Shown piece by piece: positions 16,563 through 25,368 of a stretch of DNA of 64,000 bases. The first letter of the stretch is position 1. Each line of letters opens with the position of its first letter. Below the pieces are notes generated by a model. That model worked only from the letters and a program-made list of their open reading frames with translations, was not told the origin of the DNA and searched no databases. The position numbers were made by a program, and so were the translations under genes. The stretch spans positions 1 through 64,000 of the forward strand of contig NZ_JAGIZA010000018.1 of the NCBI RefSeq assembly GCF_017813365.1. The letters are read 5' to 3'. Source of the DNA: Roseomonas indoligenes. GTDB taxonomy: Bacteria; Pseudomonadota; Alphaproteobacteria; Acetobacterales; Acetobacteraceae.

Positions 16563-17443
16563 GGGCCATGCGTGACGAGGTGATCCTCACCTGTGCCGTA
16601 ACGGGCAACCTGACGACGCTGGAGCAGCACCCCGGGCTGCCGGTGACGCCGGAGGAGATCGCGGATGCCGCGCTCGCCGCCGCGGAGGAGGGGGCTTCCA
16701 TCGCCCACCTGCACGTGCGCGACCCCGCGACGGGCAAGCCCAGCATGGAGCTGGAATACTACCGCGACGTGGTGGAGCGCATCCGCGCGAAGAACAAGGA
16801 CCTCATCATCAATCTCACCACCGGCCCCGGCGGCCGCTTCGTGGTGGGGGAGGAGGATCCGAAGCTCGCCGGCCCCGGCACCACCTTGACCACGCCCGCC
16901 ATCCGCACCGCGCACATCACCGCGCTGCGGCCGGACATCGCCACGCTGGACCTGAACACGATGAATTCGGGCGCCCAGGTGGTGATCAACACGCCGAAGA
17001 ACGCGCGGCTGATGGCGAAGGCCATCCGCGAGGCCGGGGCGGTGCCGGAGATCGAGCTGTTCGATTCCGGCGATTGCGGGCTGATGCGCGACATGCTGGC
17101 CGATGGCTCGCTCGGCACGCCGGTGCTCTGCTCCTTCGTGCTGGGCGTGAAGTACGGCTTCCCGCCCTCGCCGGAGACGGTCCTCTACGCGCGCGGCCTG
17201 ATCCCGGAGGAGGCGCAGTTCACGGTCATCGGCACCGGCCGCTCCTCCTTCCCCATGGTCGCGCAGTCCGTCCTCGCGGGCGGCCATGCGCGGGTGGGGC
17301 TGGAGGACGCGGTGATGATCGAGCGCGGCGTCCTCGCGCCCTCCAACGCGGCGATGGTCGCCAAGGCCCGCCGCATCGTCGAGCACCTCGGCCCGAAGAT
17401 CGCGAGCCCCGCCCGGGCGCGCGCGATCATCGGCCTGTCCTGA
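16559..17443 (+). CDS. Beta-keto acid cleavage enzyme (BKACE, DUF849)
   Basis: A 294-residue BKACE-family TIM barrel. Known members cleave a beta-keto acid with acetyl-CoA to give acetoacetate and a new acyl-CoA using a zinc centre. The zinc-type histidines are in AHLHVRDPATG (H50, H52). Other marks are INLTTGPGG and the later LFDSGD and GTGRSSFPM segments. It overlaps the SDR gene by an ATGA. In this operon the substrate could be 3-oxoadipate or an analogue from ring cleavage, which would bypass the usual CoA-transferase and thiolase steps. That pathway idea is inference. Confidence 0.88.
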   Translation: MRAMRDEVILTCAVTGNLTTLEQHPGLPVTPEEIADAALAAAEEGASIAHLHVRDPATGKPSMELEYYRDVVERIRAKNKDLIINLTTGPGGRFVVGEEDPKLAGPGTTLTTPAIRTAHITALRPDIATLDLNTMNSGAQVVINTPKNARLMAKAIREAGAVPEIELFDSGDCGLMRDMLADGSLGTPVLCSFVLGVKYGFPPSPETVLYARGLIPEEAQFTVIGTGRSSFPMVAQSVLAGGHARVGLEDAVMIERGVLAPSNAAMVAKARRIVEHLGPKIASPARARAIIGLS

Positions 17444-17454
17444 AAGGTCCCGCC

Positions 17455-18465
17455 ATGTCCGCCGCCCTCCAGACGGAGACGGGCAAGAGCCTTGCGCTGC
17501 GCGTCGGCGCCAAGGCCGCCGGCCCGCAATCCCTGGGCCTGCAACTGGAAGAGCACCGGCCGGAGGTGCCGCCGGGCTGGTGCCTCGTGGAGGTGGCCGC
17601 CGCCGGCGTGAACCCCTCCGACGTGAAGGCCGTGCTGGGCGCCATGCCCAAGGCCGTCTTCCCGCGCACGCCGGGCCGCGACTTCGCGGGCACCGTGGTC
17701 GAGGGAGCGGCGGAACTGGTGGGCGCGCAGGTCTGGGGGTCCGGGGGCGATGTCGGCATCACCCGGGACGGCAGCCATGCCCGCTACCTCGCCCTTCCGC
17801 CGGAGGCCGTGTTCCGCAAGCCCGCCAACCTCTCAATGCGACAGGCGGCGGCGATCGGCGTGCCCTTCGTCACGGCCGAGGTGGGCTGGCGTGAGGCGGG
17901 CGGGGTGCGCGCGGGTCAGACGGTGCTCGTGCTCGGCGCCAATGGCCGCGTCGGCCAGGCCGCCTGCGTGATCGCGAAGGCCGCCGGCGCCCGGGTGCTG
18001 GCCGGCATCCGGCGCCCGGAGGCGGCGGCCGCCGTGCGCGGGGCGGATGCGGTGTTCGACAGCACGGCGGGCGACGTGGCGGAAGCCGTGCGCGCGGCGA
18101 CAGGCGGGCACGGCGCCGACCTCGTCTTCAACTGCGTCGGCTCGCCCTGGTTCGCCACGGGCAATGCGGCCCTGGCGCATGGGGGCACGCAGATCTTCAT
18201 CGCGACCCTGGACCGCGCGGTGCCCTTCGACATCCTGGCCTTCTACCGCGCGCGCCATCGCTACGTGGGCGTGGACACGCTGGCGCTGAGCGCGGCGGAG
18301 ACGGGGGCGGTCCTGGACTCGCTGCGCCCCGGCTTCGAATCCGGCGCGATCACTCCCTACGAGATCGAGGAGGATCACGTCTTCCCGCTCTCCCGCGCGG
18401 AGGAGGCCTATCGCGTCGTCCTCGGCGGTGCTCCGCAGCGCGTGCTGCTGGAGATGGGGGCGTGA
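17455..18465 (+). CDS. Zinc-independent MDR-family alcohol dehydrogenase / quinone oxidoreductase
   Basis: A 336-residue medium-chain dehydrogenase/reductase. The N-terminal GroES-like part contains EVAAAGVNPSDVKAVLG and PGRDFAGTVVEG. The Rossmann part begins VLVLGANGRVGQAA (about residue 160), an AxGxVG-type loop. No catalytic or structural zinc cysteines are present, pointing to the quinone/enoyl reductase branch. It starts 11 bp after the BKACE gene and overlaps the cupin gene by a GTGA. It could reduce an enone or enoyl intermediate from ring cleavage, for example a maleylacetate-like compound. Confidence 0.8.
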   Translation: MSAALQTETGKSLALRVGAKAAGPQSLGLQLEEHRPEVPPGWCLVEVAAAGVNPSDVKAVLGAMPKAVFPRTPGRDFAGTVVEGAAELVGAQVWGSGGDVGITRDGSHARYLALPPEAVFRKPANLSMRQAAAIGVPFVTAEVGWREAGGVRAGQTVLVLGANGRVGQAACVIAKAAGARVLAGIRRPEAAAAVRGADAVFDSTAGDVAEAVRAATGGHGADLVFNCVGSPWFATGNAALAHGGTQIFIATLDRAVPFDILAFYRARHRYVGVDTLALSAAETGAVLDSLRPGFESGAITPYEIEEDHVFPLSRAEEAYRVVLGGAPQRVLLEMGA

Positions 18466-18824
18466 ACGTCACCCGCTTCGACGCGGCGCAGCGCTACGAG
18501 GCGCCCGGGCATTTCGACATGCGGATGTTCCGCCTGCAGGGCCGCGAGGCCGGGCCGTCGGACACGCTCTGGATGGGCCTCTCCTGGCTGCTGCCGGGCG
18601 GCCACACCACGCTCGACGCATCCCCGATCGAGAAGCACTACGTCGTGGTCGAGGGCGAGCTGACCGTCGTCGCGGAGATCGACGGCCGGCAGGAGGAGGC
18701 GACCCTGGGCCGCCTGGATTCCTGCCGCATCGCGCCGGGCGAGGGCCGGAAGCTTGAGAACCGCACCAACCGGCCCGCGGCCGTGCTGCTGGCTATGCCG
18801 TTGCGGCCCGCCATTCCGGGCTAG
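18462..18824 (+). CDS. Small cupin-domain protein
   Basis: A 120-residue single-domain cupin. The first cupin motif is degenerate (LLPGGHTTLD...EKHYVVVEGELTV, with H and E positions present) and the second is GRLDSCRIAPGEGRKLENR. The GTG start overlaps the preceding stop. Single cupins in catabolic operons act as isomerases, dioxygenases, decarboxylases or binding proteins; the sequence does not distinguish these. It lies between the MDR gene and a Bug gene. Confidence 0.75.
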   Translation: MNVTRFDAAQRYEAPGHFDMRMFRLQGREAGPSDTLWMGLSWLLPGGHTTLDASPIEKHYVVVEGELTVVAEIDGRQEEATLGRLDSCRIAPGEGRKLENRTNRPAAVLLAMPLRPAIPG

Positions 18825-18858
18825 CGGCCGGCGGCGTGCAACAGGGAGGAAAAGACAA

Positions 18859-19833
18859 ATGAAAAGAATGTTCGTCCTGCTAGCGGGGGCCGTGCTCGCG
18901 GCCTTTCCCGCCCTCGCGCAGCAGCCCCGCTTCCCCGACAAGAGCATCACCGTCATCGTGCCCTTCGCGGCCGGCGGCCCCACGGACGTGGTGGCCCGCC
19001 AGGTGGCGGAGGCCATGTCCCGCGCCCTCGGCGTCGCCGTGGTGGCGGAGAACGTGACGGGCGCCGGCGGCACGCTGGGCGCGCAGCGCGTGGTGCAGGC
19101 CCGGCCGGACGGTTACACGCTGCTGCTGGGCAATATCGGCGTGGCCACCGCGCCCACCCTGTACCGCCGCCCACCCTACGATCCGCTGACCCAGCTGGAC
19201 GCGATCGGCCTGATCACGCCCGTGCCGATGACGCTGATCGGCCGGCCGGACCTGCCGGCGAAGAACCTGCCGGAACTGCTGGCCTGGCTGCGCCGGCCTG
19301 GGGCGGAGGTGAACATCGCCCATGCCGGGCTCGGCTCCGCCAGCCAGCTCTGCGGCACGCTGCTGCGCTCCATCCTGCAGACGCCGATGACGCCGGTGGC
19401 CTTCCGCGGCACCGCGCCCGTCATGACGGAGATGATGGCCGGGCGCATCGACATCACCTGCGACCAGACCACCAACACCGTGCCCTATATCCGCGACAAC
19501 CGGGTGAGGGCCTTCGCGGTGACGACGCCCCAGCGCCTCGCCGCGCTGCCGGACGTGCCGACGACGACGGAGGGCGGGCTGCCGCAGCTGCAGGTCACGA
19601 TCTGGCACGGCTTCTACGCCCCGCACGGCACGCCGCGGCCTGTGATCGACCGGCTGGCCCAGTCGCTTCGCGCGGCGCTGGCCGACCCGGCCGTGCTCAA
19701 CCGCTTCAGCGATCTTGCCACCACGGCCGAGCCGCCGGAGCGCGCGACGCCCGACGCGCACCGCGCCTTTCTGGAGGCGGAGATCGCGCGCTGGCGGCCC
19801 ATCCTCTCCGCCGCCGGCGAATACGCGGACTAA
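18859..19833 (+). CDS. Bug/TctC-family substrate-binding protein
   Basis: A 324-residue binding protein with a short, clean signal peptide (MKRMFVLLAGAVLAAFPALA, cleavage after ALAQ). Mature motifs are ITVIVPFAAGGPTDVVAR, VAENVTGAGGTLG (the VENR arginine is replaced) and NIAHAGLGSASQLCG in place of the usual YASxGxGSxxHL. These pocket substitutions suggest an unusual ligand. A strong AGGGAGGAAAAG ribosome site precedes the ATG. It is the sixth gene of the LacI-controlled operon. Confidence 0.88.
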   Translation: MKRMFVLLAGAVLAAFPALAQQPRFPDKSITVIVPFAAGGPTDVVARQVAEAMSRALGVAVVAENVTGAGGTLGAQRVVQARPDGYTLLLGNIGVATAPTLYRRPPYDPLTQLDAIGLITPVPMTLIGRPDLPAKNLPELLAWLRRPGAEVNIAHAGLGSASQLCGTLLRSILQTPMTPVAFRGTAPVMTEMMAGRIDITCDQTTNTVPYIRDNRVRAFAVTTPQRLAALPDVPTTTEGGLPQLQVTIWHGFYAPHGTPRPVIDRLAQSLRAALADPAVLNRFSDLATTAEPPERATPDAHRAFLEAEIARWRPILSAAGEYAD

Positions 19834-19918
19834 TCGACGAGGGCATCGGGAAAAGGCGCCGTGGCGAAGCCCTCCGCCCGGTGCCGGTCTCTGACAAGGG
19901 GGCGCGAGGAAACGATCC

Positions 19919-21379
19919 ATGCGCCCACCGCGCCGTGCCCTGCTGGCCGGGCTCTCGCTCGCCGCCACATCCTTCCCTGTCGCGGCCCAGACGGTTCCGG
20001 CCGCCCCGCGCGTGCCGGAGGCCTTCGATCCCCGGCGCCCGTTGCTGATCCGCGGTGCCACCGTCGTCACGATGGACCCGGCGGTGCCGGACCTCGCGCG
20101 CGGCGACATCCTGGTGCGGGACGGCGCCATCGCCGCGATCGGGCCTGTCCTGGATGCGCCCGAAGGGGCGCAGGTGCTGGAGGCGGCGGGCCGCATCGCC
20201 ATCCCCGGGCTGGTGAACGCGCATATCCATCTCGGCCAGGCGCTGCAGCGCGGCATGTCGGCGGACCAGACCCTGGCGCAGTACTTCGCCACGGTGGTCG
20301 CGAAGCTCTCCTCCCGCCTCTCGCCGGACGACCTGCGCGCGGCGGATTACGGCGGCTCGCTGGAGCTTCTCGATGCCGGCGTGACCACGGTGCTGGACTG
20401 GAGCCGGGAGACGACGAGCCCGGGCCATGCGGACGCGGCGCTGGACGCCTTCGAGGCCTCGGGCATCCGCGCCGTCTTCGCCTACGGGCTCGCAGGATCG
20501 GGCGCCGGCAGCGTGCGCAGCGCCAACAGCCCTGAGGCGGTGGCGGAGGACATGCGGCGCCTGCGGGCCGGGCGCATGGCCTCGCCCGGGCGGGTGAGGC
20601 TCGCCCTGGCCATCCGCGGCCCGGACTTCTCCACCATGGACGAGGTGGCGGGCGATATCCGCCTGGCGCGGGAGTTCGACCTTCTCGTGCAGTTCCATGC
20701 CGGCGCGCCGGTCTATGCCGGCCGGACCTGGCGCGGCATCGCGATGATGCGGGAGCGCGGGCTGCTGACGCCGAAGGTCTCCCTGGCCCATGCCAACGAC
20801 CTGGACGAGGACGAGTACAGGATGGTCGCCGATGCCGGCGGCAGCACCGTCTCCACGCCCGAGGTGGAGATGCAGATGGGCCACGGCTTCCCCTGCGCCG
20901 CGCGGATGCAGCGGGCCGGCGGCATCGCGGCGGTGGGCAGCGACATCTCGGCCGGCGTGGGCGGGGACGTGCTGGTGCAGGCGCGCATTGCGCTGGCCGC
21001 CGCGCGCGGCCTCGCCAATGCGGAGGCGCGACAGGCCGGCACGCTGCTGCCCCAGGTTGCCTTCACCACGCGCCAGGCGCTGCACTGGGCGACGCTGGGC
21101 GGGGCGCGGGCCGCCGGGCTGGGCGACGTCGCCGGCAGCCTGACGCCGGGCAAGCGGGCCGACATCGTGCTGCTGCGGGCGGACACGGTGGGCGCCAGCC
21201 CGGTGCACGATCCCGTGGCGGCGGTGCTGAACCAGGGCGGTGCCGCCGCGGTGGAGACCGTGATGGTGGATGGCCGCGTGCTGAAGCGCGACGGCCGGCT
21301 GCTGCACGCCGATGCCGCCCGGGCCGCGGAAGAGGTGCGGCGCCGGGCGGCGGCGCTCGAGGCGCGAAGCGCGACATGA
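19919..21379 (+). CDS. Amidohydrolase of the cytosine/guanine deaminase-chlorohydrolase group, with signal peptide
   Basis: A 486-residue metal-dependent hydrolase. The full ligand set is visible: HIHLGQ (HxH), QFHAGAP, LAHAND and GSDIS. The PGLVNAHIH and LTPGKRADIVLL signatures are typical of the SsnA/TrzN/guanine deaminase group. Unusually it begins MRPPRRALLAGLSLAATSFPVAAQ, a twin-arginine-like export signal, whereas relatives are cytoplasmic. GAGGAAACGATCC precedes the ATG, so this start is credible. It sits between two Bug genes and overlaps the second by an ATGA. A periplasmic deaminase or dechlorinase delivering ligand to the Bug proteins is plausible; the reaction is unassigned. Confidence 0.82.
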   Translation: MRPPRRALLAGLSLAATSFPVAAQTVPAAPRVPEAFDPRRPLLIRGATVVTMDPAVPDLARGDILVRDGAIAAIGPVLDAPEGAQVLEAAGRIAIPGLVNAHIHLGQALQRGMSADQTLAQYFATVVAKLSSRLSPDDLRAADYGGSLELLDAGVTTVLDWSRETTSPGHADAALDAFEASGIRAVFAYGLAGSGAGSVRSANSPEAVAEDMRRLRAGRMASPGRVRLALAIRGPDFSTMDEVAGDIRLAREFDLLVQFHAGAPVYAGRTWRGIAMMRERGLLTPKVSLAHANDLDEDEYRMVADAGGSTVSTPEVEMQMGHGFPCAARMQRAGGIAAVGSDISAGVGGDVLVQARIALAAARGLANAEARQAGTLLPQVAFTTRQALHWATLGGARAAGLGDVAGSLTPGKRADIVLLRADTVGASPVHDPVAAVLNQGGAAAVETVMVDGRVLKRDGRLLHADAARAAEEVRRRAAALEARSAT

Positions 21380-22350
21380 GGCCCCTGCGCCGCCGCGCCC
21401 TCCTGGCCGGCCCCGGTACCATCGCCCTCGCGCGGGGCGCCCGCGCGGCGGGGCCATGGCCGGATGGGCCGGTGCGCGTGATCGTGCCCTTCGCGGCCGG
21501 CGGGCCGACGGACACGGTGGCCCGGCTGCTGGCCCGCGAGCTCCAATCCCGGATCGGCACGGGCTTCCCGGTGGAGAACCGGGCGGGGGCCGGGGGCAAT
21601 ATCGGCATCGCCGCCGCGGCACGGGCCGCGCCGGACGGGCAGACCCTGCTGGTGGTCAGCAACGCGCTGGCCATCAACCCCGCGCTCTACCCGAACGCGG
21701 CCTTCGACGTGCGTCGGGACTTCGTGCCCGTCACCCGCGCCGTGGTCTCGCCCAACATCATCGTGGCGGGGCCGGGCAAGGGGCTGCGCGACCTGGCCGG
21801 GCTGATCGCGGCCGCGCAGGGGCGCCCGGGCGGGCTGACCTATTCCACGCCGGGTATCGGGACGAGCCCGCACCTGACCGCGGAGCTGCTGCGGCAGCGC
21901 ACCGGGGCGGAGCTGGTCCATGTTCCCTATTCCGGGGCCGCACCGGCGATGCAGGCGCTGCTCGGCGGGCAGGTAGACCTTTCCTTCTCCGCCCTGCCCC
22001 AGGCGCTGCCCTCCGTGCAGTCCGGGGCGCTGGTGGCCCTGGCGGTGACGGGACCGGCGCGCTGGCCCGCCCTGCCGGATGTGCCCACCCTGGCCGAGGC
22101 CGGCGTGGCCGGGGTGGTGGTGGACACCTTCCAGGCGCTCCTGGCCCCGGCCGCCACGCCGCCCGCCATCGTCGCGCGGCTGCACGCGGCGGCGGCCGAG
22201 GCGCTCTCCGTCCCCGCGACGCGGGAGGCGCTGCTGCGCCAGGGCTACGAGGTGGTGGCCGACAGCCCGGCGGACTTCGCCGCGCATCTGGACGGGCAGC
22301 TCACCCTCTGGGCCGACGTGGTGCGGCGCGGCGGCATCCGGGGGGAGTGA
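21376..22350 (+). CDS. Bug/TctC-family substrate-binding protein
   Basis: A 324-residue exported binding protein, translationally coupled to the amidohydrolase by an ATGA overlap. The signal region MRPLRRRALLAGPGTIALARGARAAG begins like its neighbour's and may be Tat-type. Motifs are VRVIVPFAAGGPTDTVAR, VENRAGAGGNIG and LTYSTPGIGTSPHLTAE. It ends the LacI-controlled operon. Together with the Bug gene at 18859 it gives this operon two binding proteins with different pocket residues. Confidence 0.9.
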   Translation: MRPLRRRALLAGPGTIALARGARAAGPWPDGPVRVIVPFAAGGPTDTVARLLARELQSRIGTGFPVENRAGAGGNIGIAAAARAAPDGQTLLVVSNALAINPALYPNAAFDVRRDFVPVTRAVVSPNIIVAGPGKGLRDLAGLIAAAQGRPGGLTYSTPGIGTSPHLTAELLRQRTGAELVHVPYSGAAPAMQALLGGQVDLSFSALPQALPSVQSGALVALAVTGPARWPALPDVPTLAEAGVAGVVVDTFQALLAPAATPPAIVARLHAAAAEALSVPATREALLRQGYEVVADSPADFAAHLDGQLTLWADVVRRGGIRGE

Positions 22351-22792
22351 GCGTCGCTGGCGCGCGCCCCCTACGGTAGCGGGACCTTCTTCGATGCGCC
22401 GCAGCCGGTTCGTGCTCCGAAAGGCGGATCGCGTAGGGCAACCCTGCTTCCGGCGTGACCGGATTTGGAAGCGCTGCCTCTTCGTGTGCCGGAAGGGCGC
22501 TGCTAGCCTTCCCGTATGTCGAGCCATTCGCTGACAGGCCGCATGAAGCGCGCAGAGCCTTGTCGAAGCTGAGTCCCGGCCGTCAGACGGTCATGGGCAG
22601 CTAGGGGGCGCCCGAGAAGGCCCGCCCCCATCCGGCATGGACGGGGCCCGGGACACCGCGCGGCCCCCGCCCCATCCCGCACCCCCGCCGAACCCGCACG
22701 CCGTCCAGGGCGGAACCTTCCGCGCCGCGCCGGCCACGCGATAGCGTCCGGCAAGGTCTCTGATACCCTGTCCCCATCGTGGAGTCCTCGCC
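22351..22792. other. Intergenic stretch without a recognisable gene
   Basis: No frame here has a plausible start, ribosome site and family motif. The segment is less GC-biased near 22400-22560 and C-rich near 22620-22700. It separates the LacI-controlled operon from the VOC/ABC-transporter group, so it probably holds a terminator and the promoter for 22793, but I cannot point to either with confidence. Confidence 0.5.
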
Positions 22793-23635
22793 TTGCCCTT
22801 TCTTCGCCCGGTCATCGACCACGTCGTCATCAACGTCGCCAGCGGGCTCGACGAGGCGGCCGCCGAGTATGGGAGGCTCGGCTTCTCGCTGACCGAGCGC
22901 GGCCACCATTCGCTCGGCTCCAGCAACCACCTCGCGATCTTCGGCCAGGACTACCTGGAGCTGCTGGGCGTGGAGCCCGGGCGCGAGGCCAGCCGCGTGG
23001 ACTTCCTCCAGCACCCGACCGGCCTGGCCGGCCTCGTCTTCAAGCCGCCGGCGGATCCCGGCTTCGCCGCCTCCCTCCGCGCCCGGGGCATCCAGGTGGA
23101 GGACCCCCGCGAGTTCCACCGGCCGGTCCGTACGAGCGAGGGCGTGGGCGAGGCCCGCTTCCGCACGGCAACCCTTTCCGACCCGCGCGTGCAGAACGGC
23201 CGCGTCTTCTTCTGCCACCACTTCACGCCGGAACTGGTCTGGCGCGACGAGTGGCGGGGGCACGCCAATGGCGCGACCGGGCTGGCCGAATTCGTGATTG
23301 CCGCCGCCGACCCGGCGAGGGCGGCCGGCCTCTACCGCGAGCTGTTCGGCGATGATGCCGTGGCCGCCACGGAAGGCGGATACGCCGTCCCGGCGGACAC
23401 GGCCTCCGTCCTCATCCTCTCGCCGGAGGCGGTGCGGCAGCGTTTCGGGGATGCCGCGCCGGTGCAGGCGGACGGCACGGACCGGATGGTCGCGCTCGGC
23501 ATCCGCGTGCGGGACCTCGGCGCGACGGCGCGGCTGCTCTCGGAGAACGCCATCGCCGGGCTGTCCGCCCGGGAGGATCGCGTGCTGGTCCCGGCCGCCT
23601 CGGCCGCCGGTCTGGCCCTGGCCTTCCTGCCCTGA
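22793..23635 (+). CDS. VOC/glyoxalase-like domain protein
   Basis: A 280-residue protein of the glyoxalase-like (VOC) superfamily. It starts with PVIDHVVINVASGLDEAAAEY, typical of the glyoxalase-like domain, then YLELLGVEPG. A second module begins near residue 163 (GLAEFVIAAADPARAAGLYRELFG). The start codon is TTG with GGAG upstream; no in-frame ATG precedes the homologous region. VOC proteins are metal-dependent dioxygenases, isomerases or lyases. It is 88 bp upstream of a binding-protein-dependent transporter and may act on the imported compound. Substrate unknown. Confidence 0.78.
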   Translation: MPFLRPVIDHVVINVASGLDEAAAEYGRLGFSLTERGHHSLGSSNHLAIFGQDYLELLGVEPGREASRVDFLQHPTGLAGLVFKPPADPGFAASLRARGIQVEDPREFHRPVRTSEGVGEARFRTATLSDPRVQNGRVFFCHHFTPELVWRDEWRGHANGATGLAEFVIAAADPARAAGLYRELFGDDAVAATEGGYAVPADTASVLILSPEAVRQRFGDAAPVQADGTDRMVALGIRVRDLGATARLLSENAIAGLSAREDRVLVPAASAAGLALAFLP

Positions 23636-23723
23636 CGCGCCGGATCATCGATCCTGGCGGCGGGCAGCGGTTGTAACGGCCGCGCCCGTTCCCCTCATTC
23701 AACGAGCACTCCTGGAGACCGCC

Positions 23724-25352
23724 ATGACCACCCGTCGCGCCGTCCTGGCGTCCCTCCCGGCCTTCCTCGCCACCATGCAGCTGGCCCGGGAGGCGGCGGC
23801 CCAGGCCCCGGGCTCTCAGACCCAGGCAGCCGGGGGCGAGCCGCGCCGCGGCGGCGTGCTGACCGCCCATATGAGCGGTGAGCAGCGCATCCTGAACCCG
23901 GCCCTGCGCGCCTCCACCGGCGTCTACGTCATCACCAGCAAGATCATCGAGGCGCTGGTGGACCTGGACGCCTTCGGCAGGCCGGCCCCCGTCCTCGCCA
24001 CGTCGTGGGAGAGCGCGCCGGACGGCCGCACCATCACCTTCAAGCTGCGGGAGGGCGTGACCTGGCACGACGGCAAGCCCTTCACCTCCGCCGACGTGCA
24101 GTACAACGCGCTGGAGCTGTGGAAGAGGCACCTGAACTACGGCACCCAGCTGCAGCAGTACCTGGACGCGGTGGACACGCCGGACCCGCACACGGCCGTG
24201 TTCCGCTACAGCCGCCCCATGCCGCTGCACCTGCTGCTGCGCGCCCTCTGCGACCTCGGCTACGTCGTGCCGCGCCACCTGTTCGAGGGCACGAACGTTC
24301 TGGAGAACCCGGCCAACACCGCCCCCGTCGGCACGGGGCCCTTCAAGTTCGTGGGGTACGAGCGCGGGCAGTACGTGATCGCCGAGCGCAACCCGACCTA
24401 CTGGCGCGGCCCGGCGCCGCTGGACCGGATCGTCTGGCGCTTCATCACGGACCGCAGCGCCGCCACCGCCGCGATCGAGACGGGGCAGATCCAGCTCTCC
24501 GCCTATAACGGCATCGGCCTGGCGGACCTGGACCGGCTGGGCAAGGACCCGCGCTTCACCGTCACCACCCGGGGCTCGGAGGCGAACGCCTTCAACAACA
24601 CGCTGGAGTTCAACCACCGCCGGAAGGAACTGGCCGATCTGCGGGTGCGCCGCGCCATCGCCCACGCCATCGACGTGCCCTTCTTCCTCGAGAACTTCCT
24701 CTACGGCCAGGGCAAGCCGGCGGCCGGCCCCATCCCCTCCAGCTCCGCCGCTTTCTTCCCGGCGGATGCCAAGCCGCCCTATCCCTTCGACAAGCGCCGC
24801 GCGGAGGCGCTGCTGGACGAGGCGGGGTATCGCCGCGGTGCCGGCGGGGTGCGCTTCTCCCTCCGTCTTGTTCCCATCCAGAACGGCGAGGACGTGCCGC
24901 TGCTGGCCACCTTCATCCAGCAATCGCTGCAGGCCGTGGGCATCCGGGTAGAGATCGTGAACTACGACGCCGCCGGCGCGCTGCGGGCGGTGTACACGGA
25001 CTGGAACTTCGACATCGCGACGGGCTGGCACCAGTACCGGGGCGATCCGGCCGTCTCCACCACCGTCTGGTACCGCTCCGGCAGCCCCAAGGGCGCGCCC
25101 TGGACCAACCAGTGGGGCTGGCAGTCCGACAAGGTGGATGGGCTGACGGACCAGGCCGCCTCCGAGACCGATCCGGCAAAGCGCAAGGCCCTCTACGCGG
25201 AGTGGCTGCGCGCGGTGAACGAGGAGCTGCCGATCTGGATGGTCACGGAGCGCGAGTTCCAGACCGTGATCAGCAAGCGCGTGGGCAACGCGCTGAACAC
25301 GCCGCGCTGGGGGTCGGCCGACTGGCACGACACCTGGCTGGCGCCCGGCTGA
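23724..25352 (+). CDS. ABC transporter solute-binding protein, family 5 (DppA/OppA-like)
   Basis: A 542-residue periplasmic binding protein. The N-terminal signal peptide (MTTRRAVLASLPAFLATMQL, cleavage near AAAQA) could use Tat. Family-5 marks include ILNPALRASTGVY, the VTWHDGKPFTSADV motif, PVGTGPFKFVGYERGQY and YLRRAIAHAID-like RVRRAIAHAIDVPFF. It precedes DppB-, DppC- and fused DppDF-like genes. Members bind peptides, nickel chelates, opines or small organics. The pocket cannot be read here; the neighbouring VOC and luciferase-like enzymes suggest a catabolised small molecule rather than peptides. Confidence 0.9.
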   Translation: MTTRRAVLASLPAFLATMQLAREAAAQAPGSQTQAAGGEPRRGGVLTAHMSGEQRILNPALRASTGVYVITSKIIEALVDLDAFGRPAPVLATSWESAPDGRTITFKLREGVTWHDGKPFTSADVQYNALELWKRHLNYGTQLQQYLDAVDTPDPHTAVFRYSRPMPLHLLLRALCDLGYVVPRHLFEGTNVLENPANTAPVGTGPFKFVGYERGQYVIAERNPTYWRGPAPLDRIVWRFITDRSAATAAIETGQIQLSAYNGIGLADLDRLGKDPRFTVTTRGSEANAFNNTLEFNHRRKELADLRVRRAIAHAIDVPFFLENFLYGQGKPAAGPIPSSSAAFFPADAKPPYPFDKRRAEALLDEAGYRRGAGGVRFSLRLVPIQNGEDVPLLATFIQQSLQAVGIRVEIVNYDAAGALRAVYTDWNFDIATGWHQYRGDPAVSTTVWYRSGSPKGAPWTNQWGWQSDKVDGLTDQAASETDPAKRKALYAEWLRAVNEELPIWMVTEREFQTVISKRVGNALNTPRWGSADWHDTWLAPG

Positions 25353-25368
25353 TCGACGGGGCCGAGCC

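Noticed and set aside
16514-17386. Long minus-strand frames opposite the BKACE gene
   Set aside because: Low-complexity His/Arg/Gly translation; the plus strand has complete BKACE motifs and operon overlaps.
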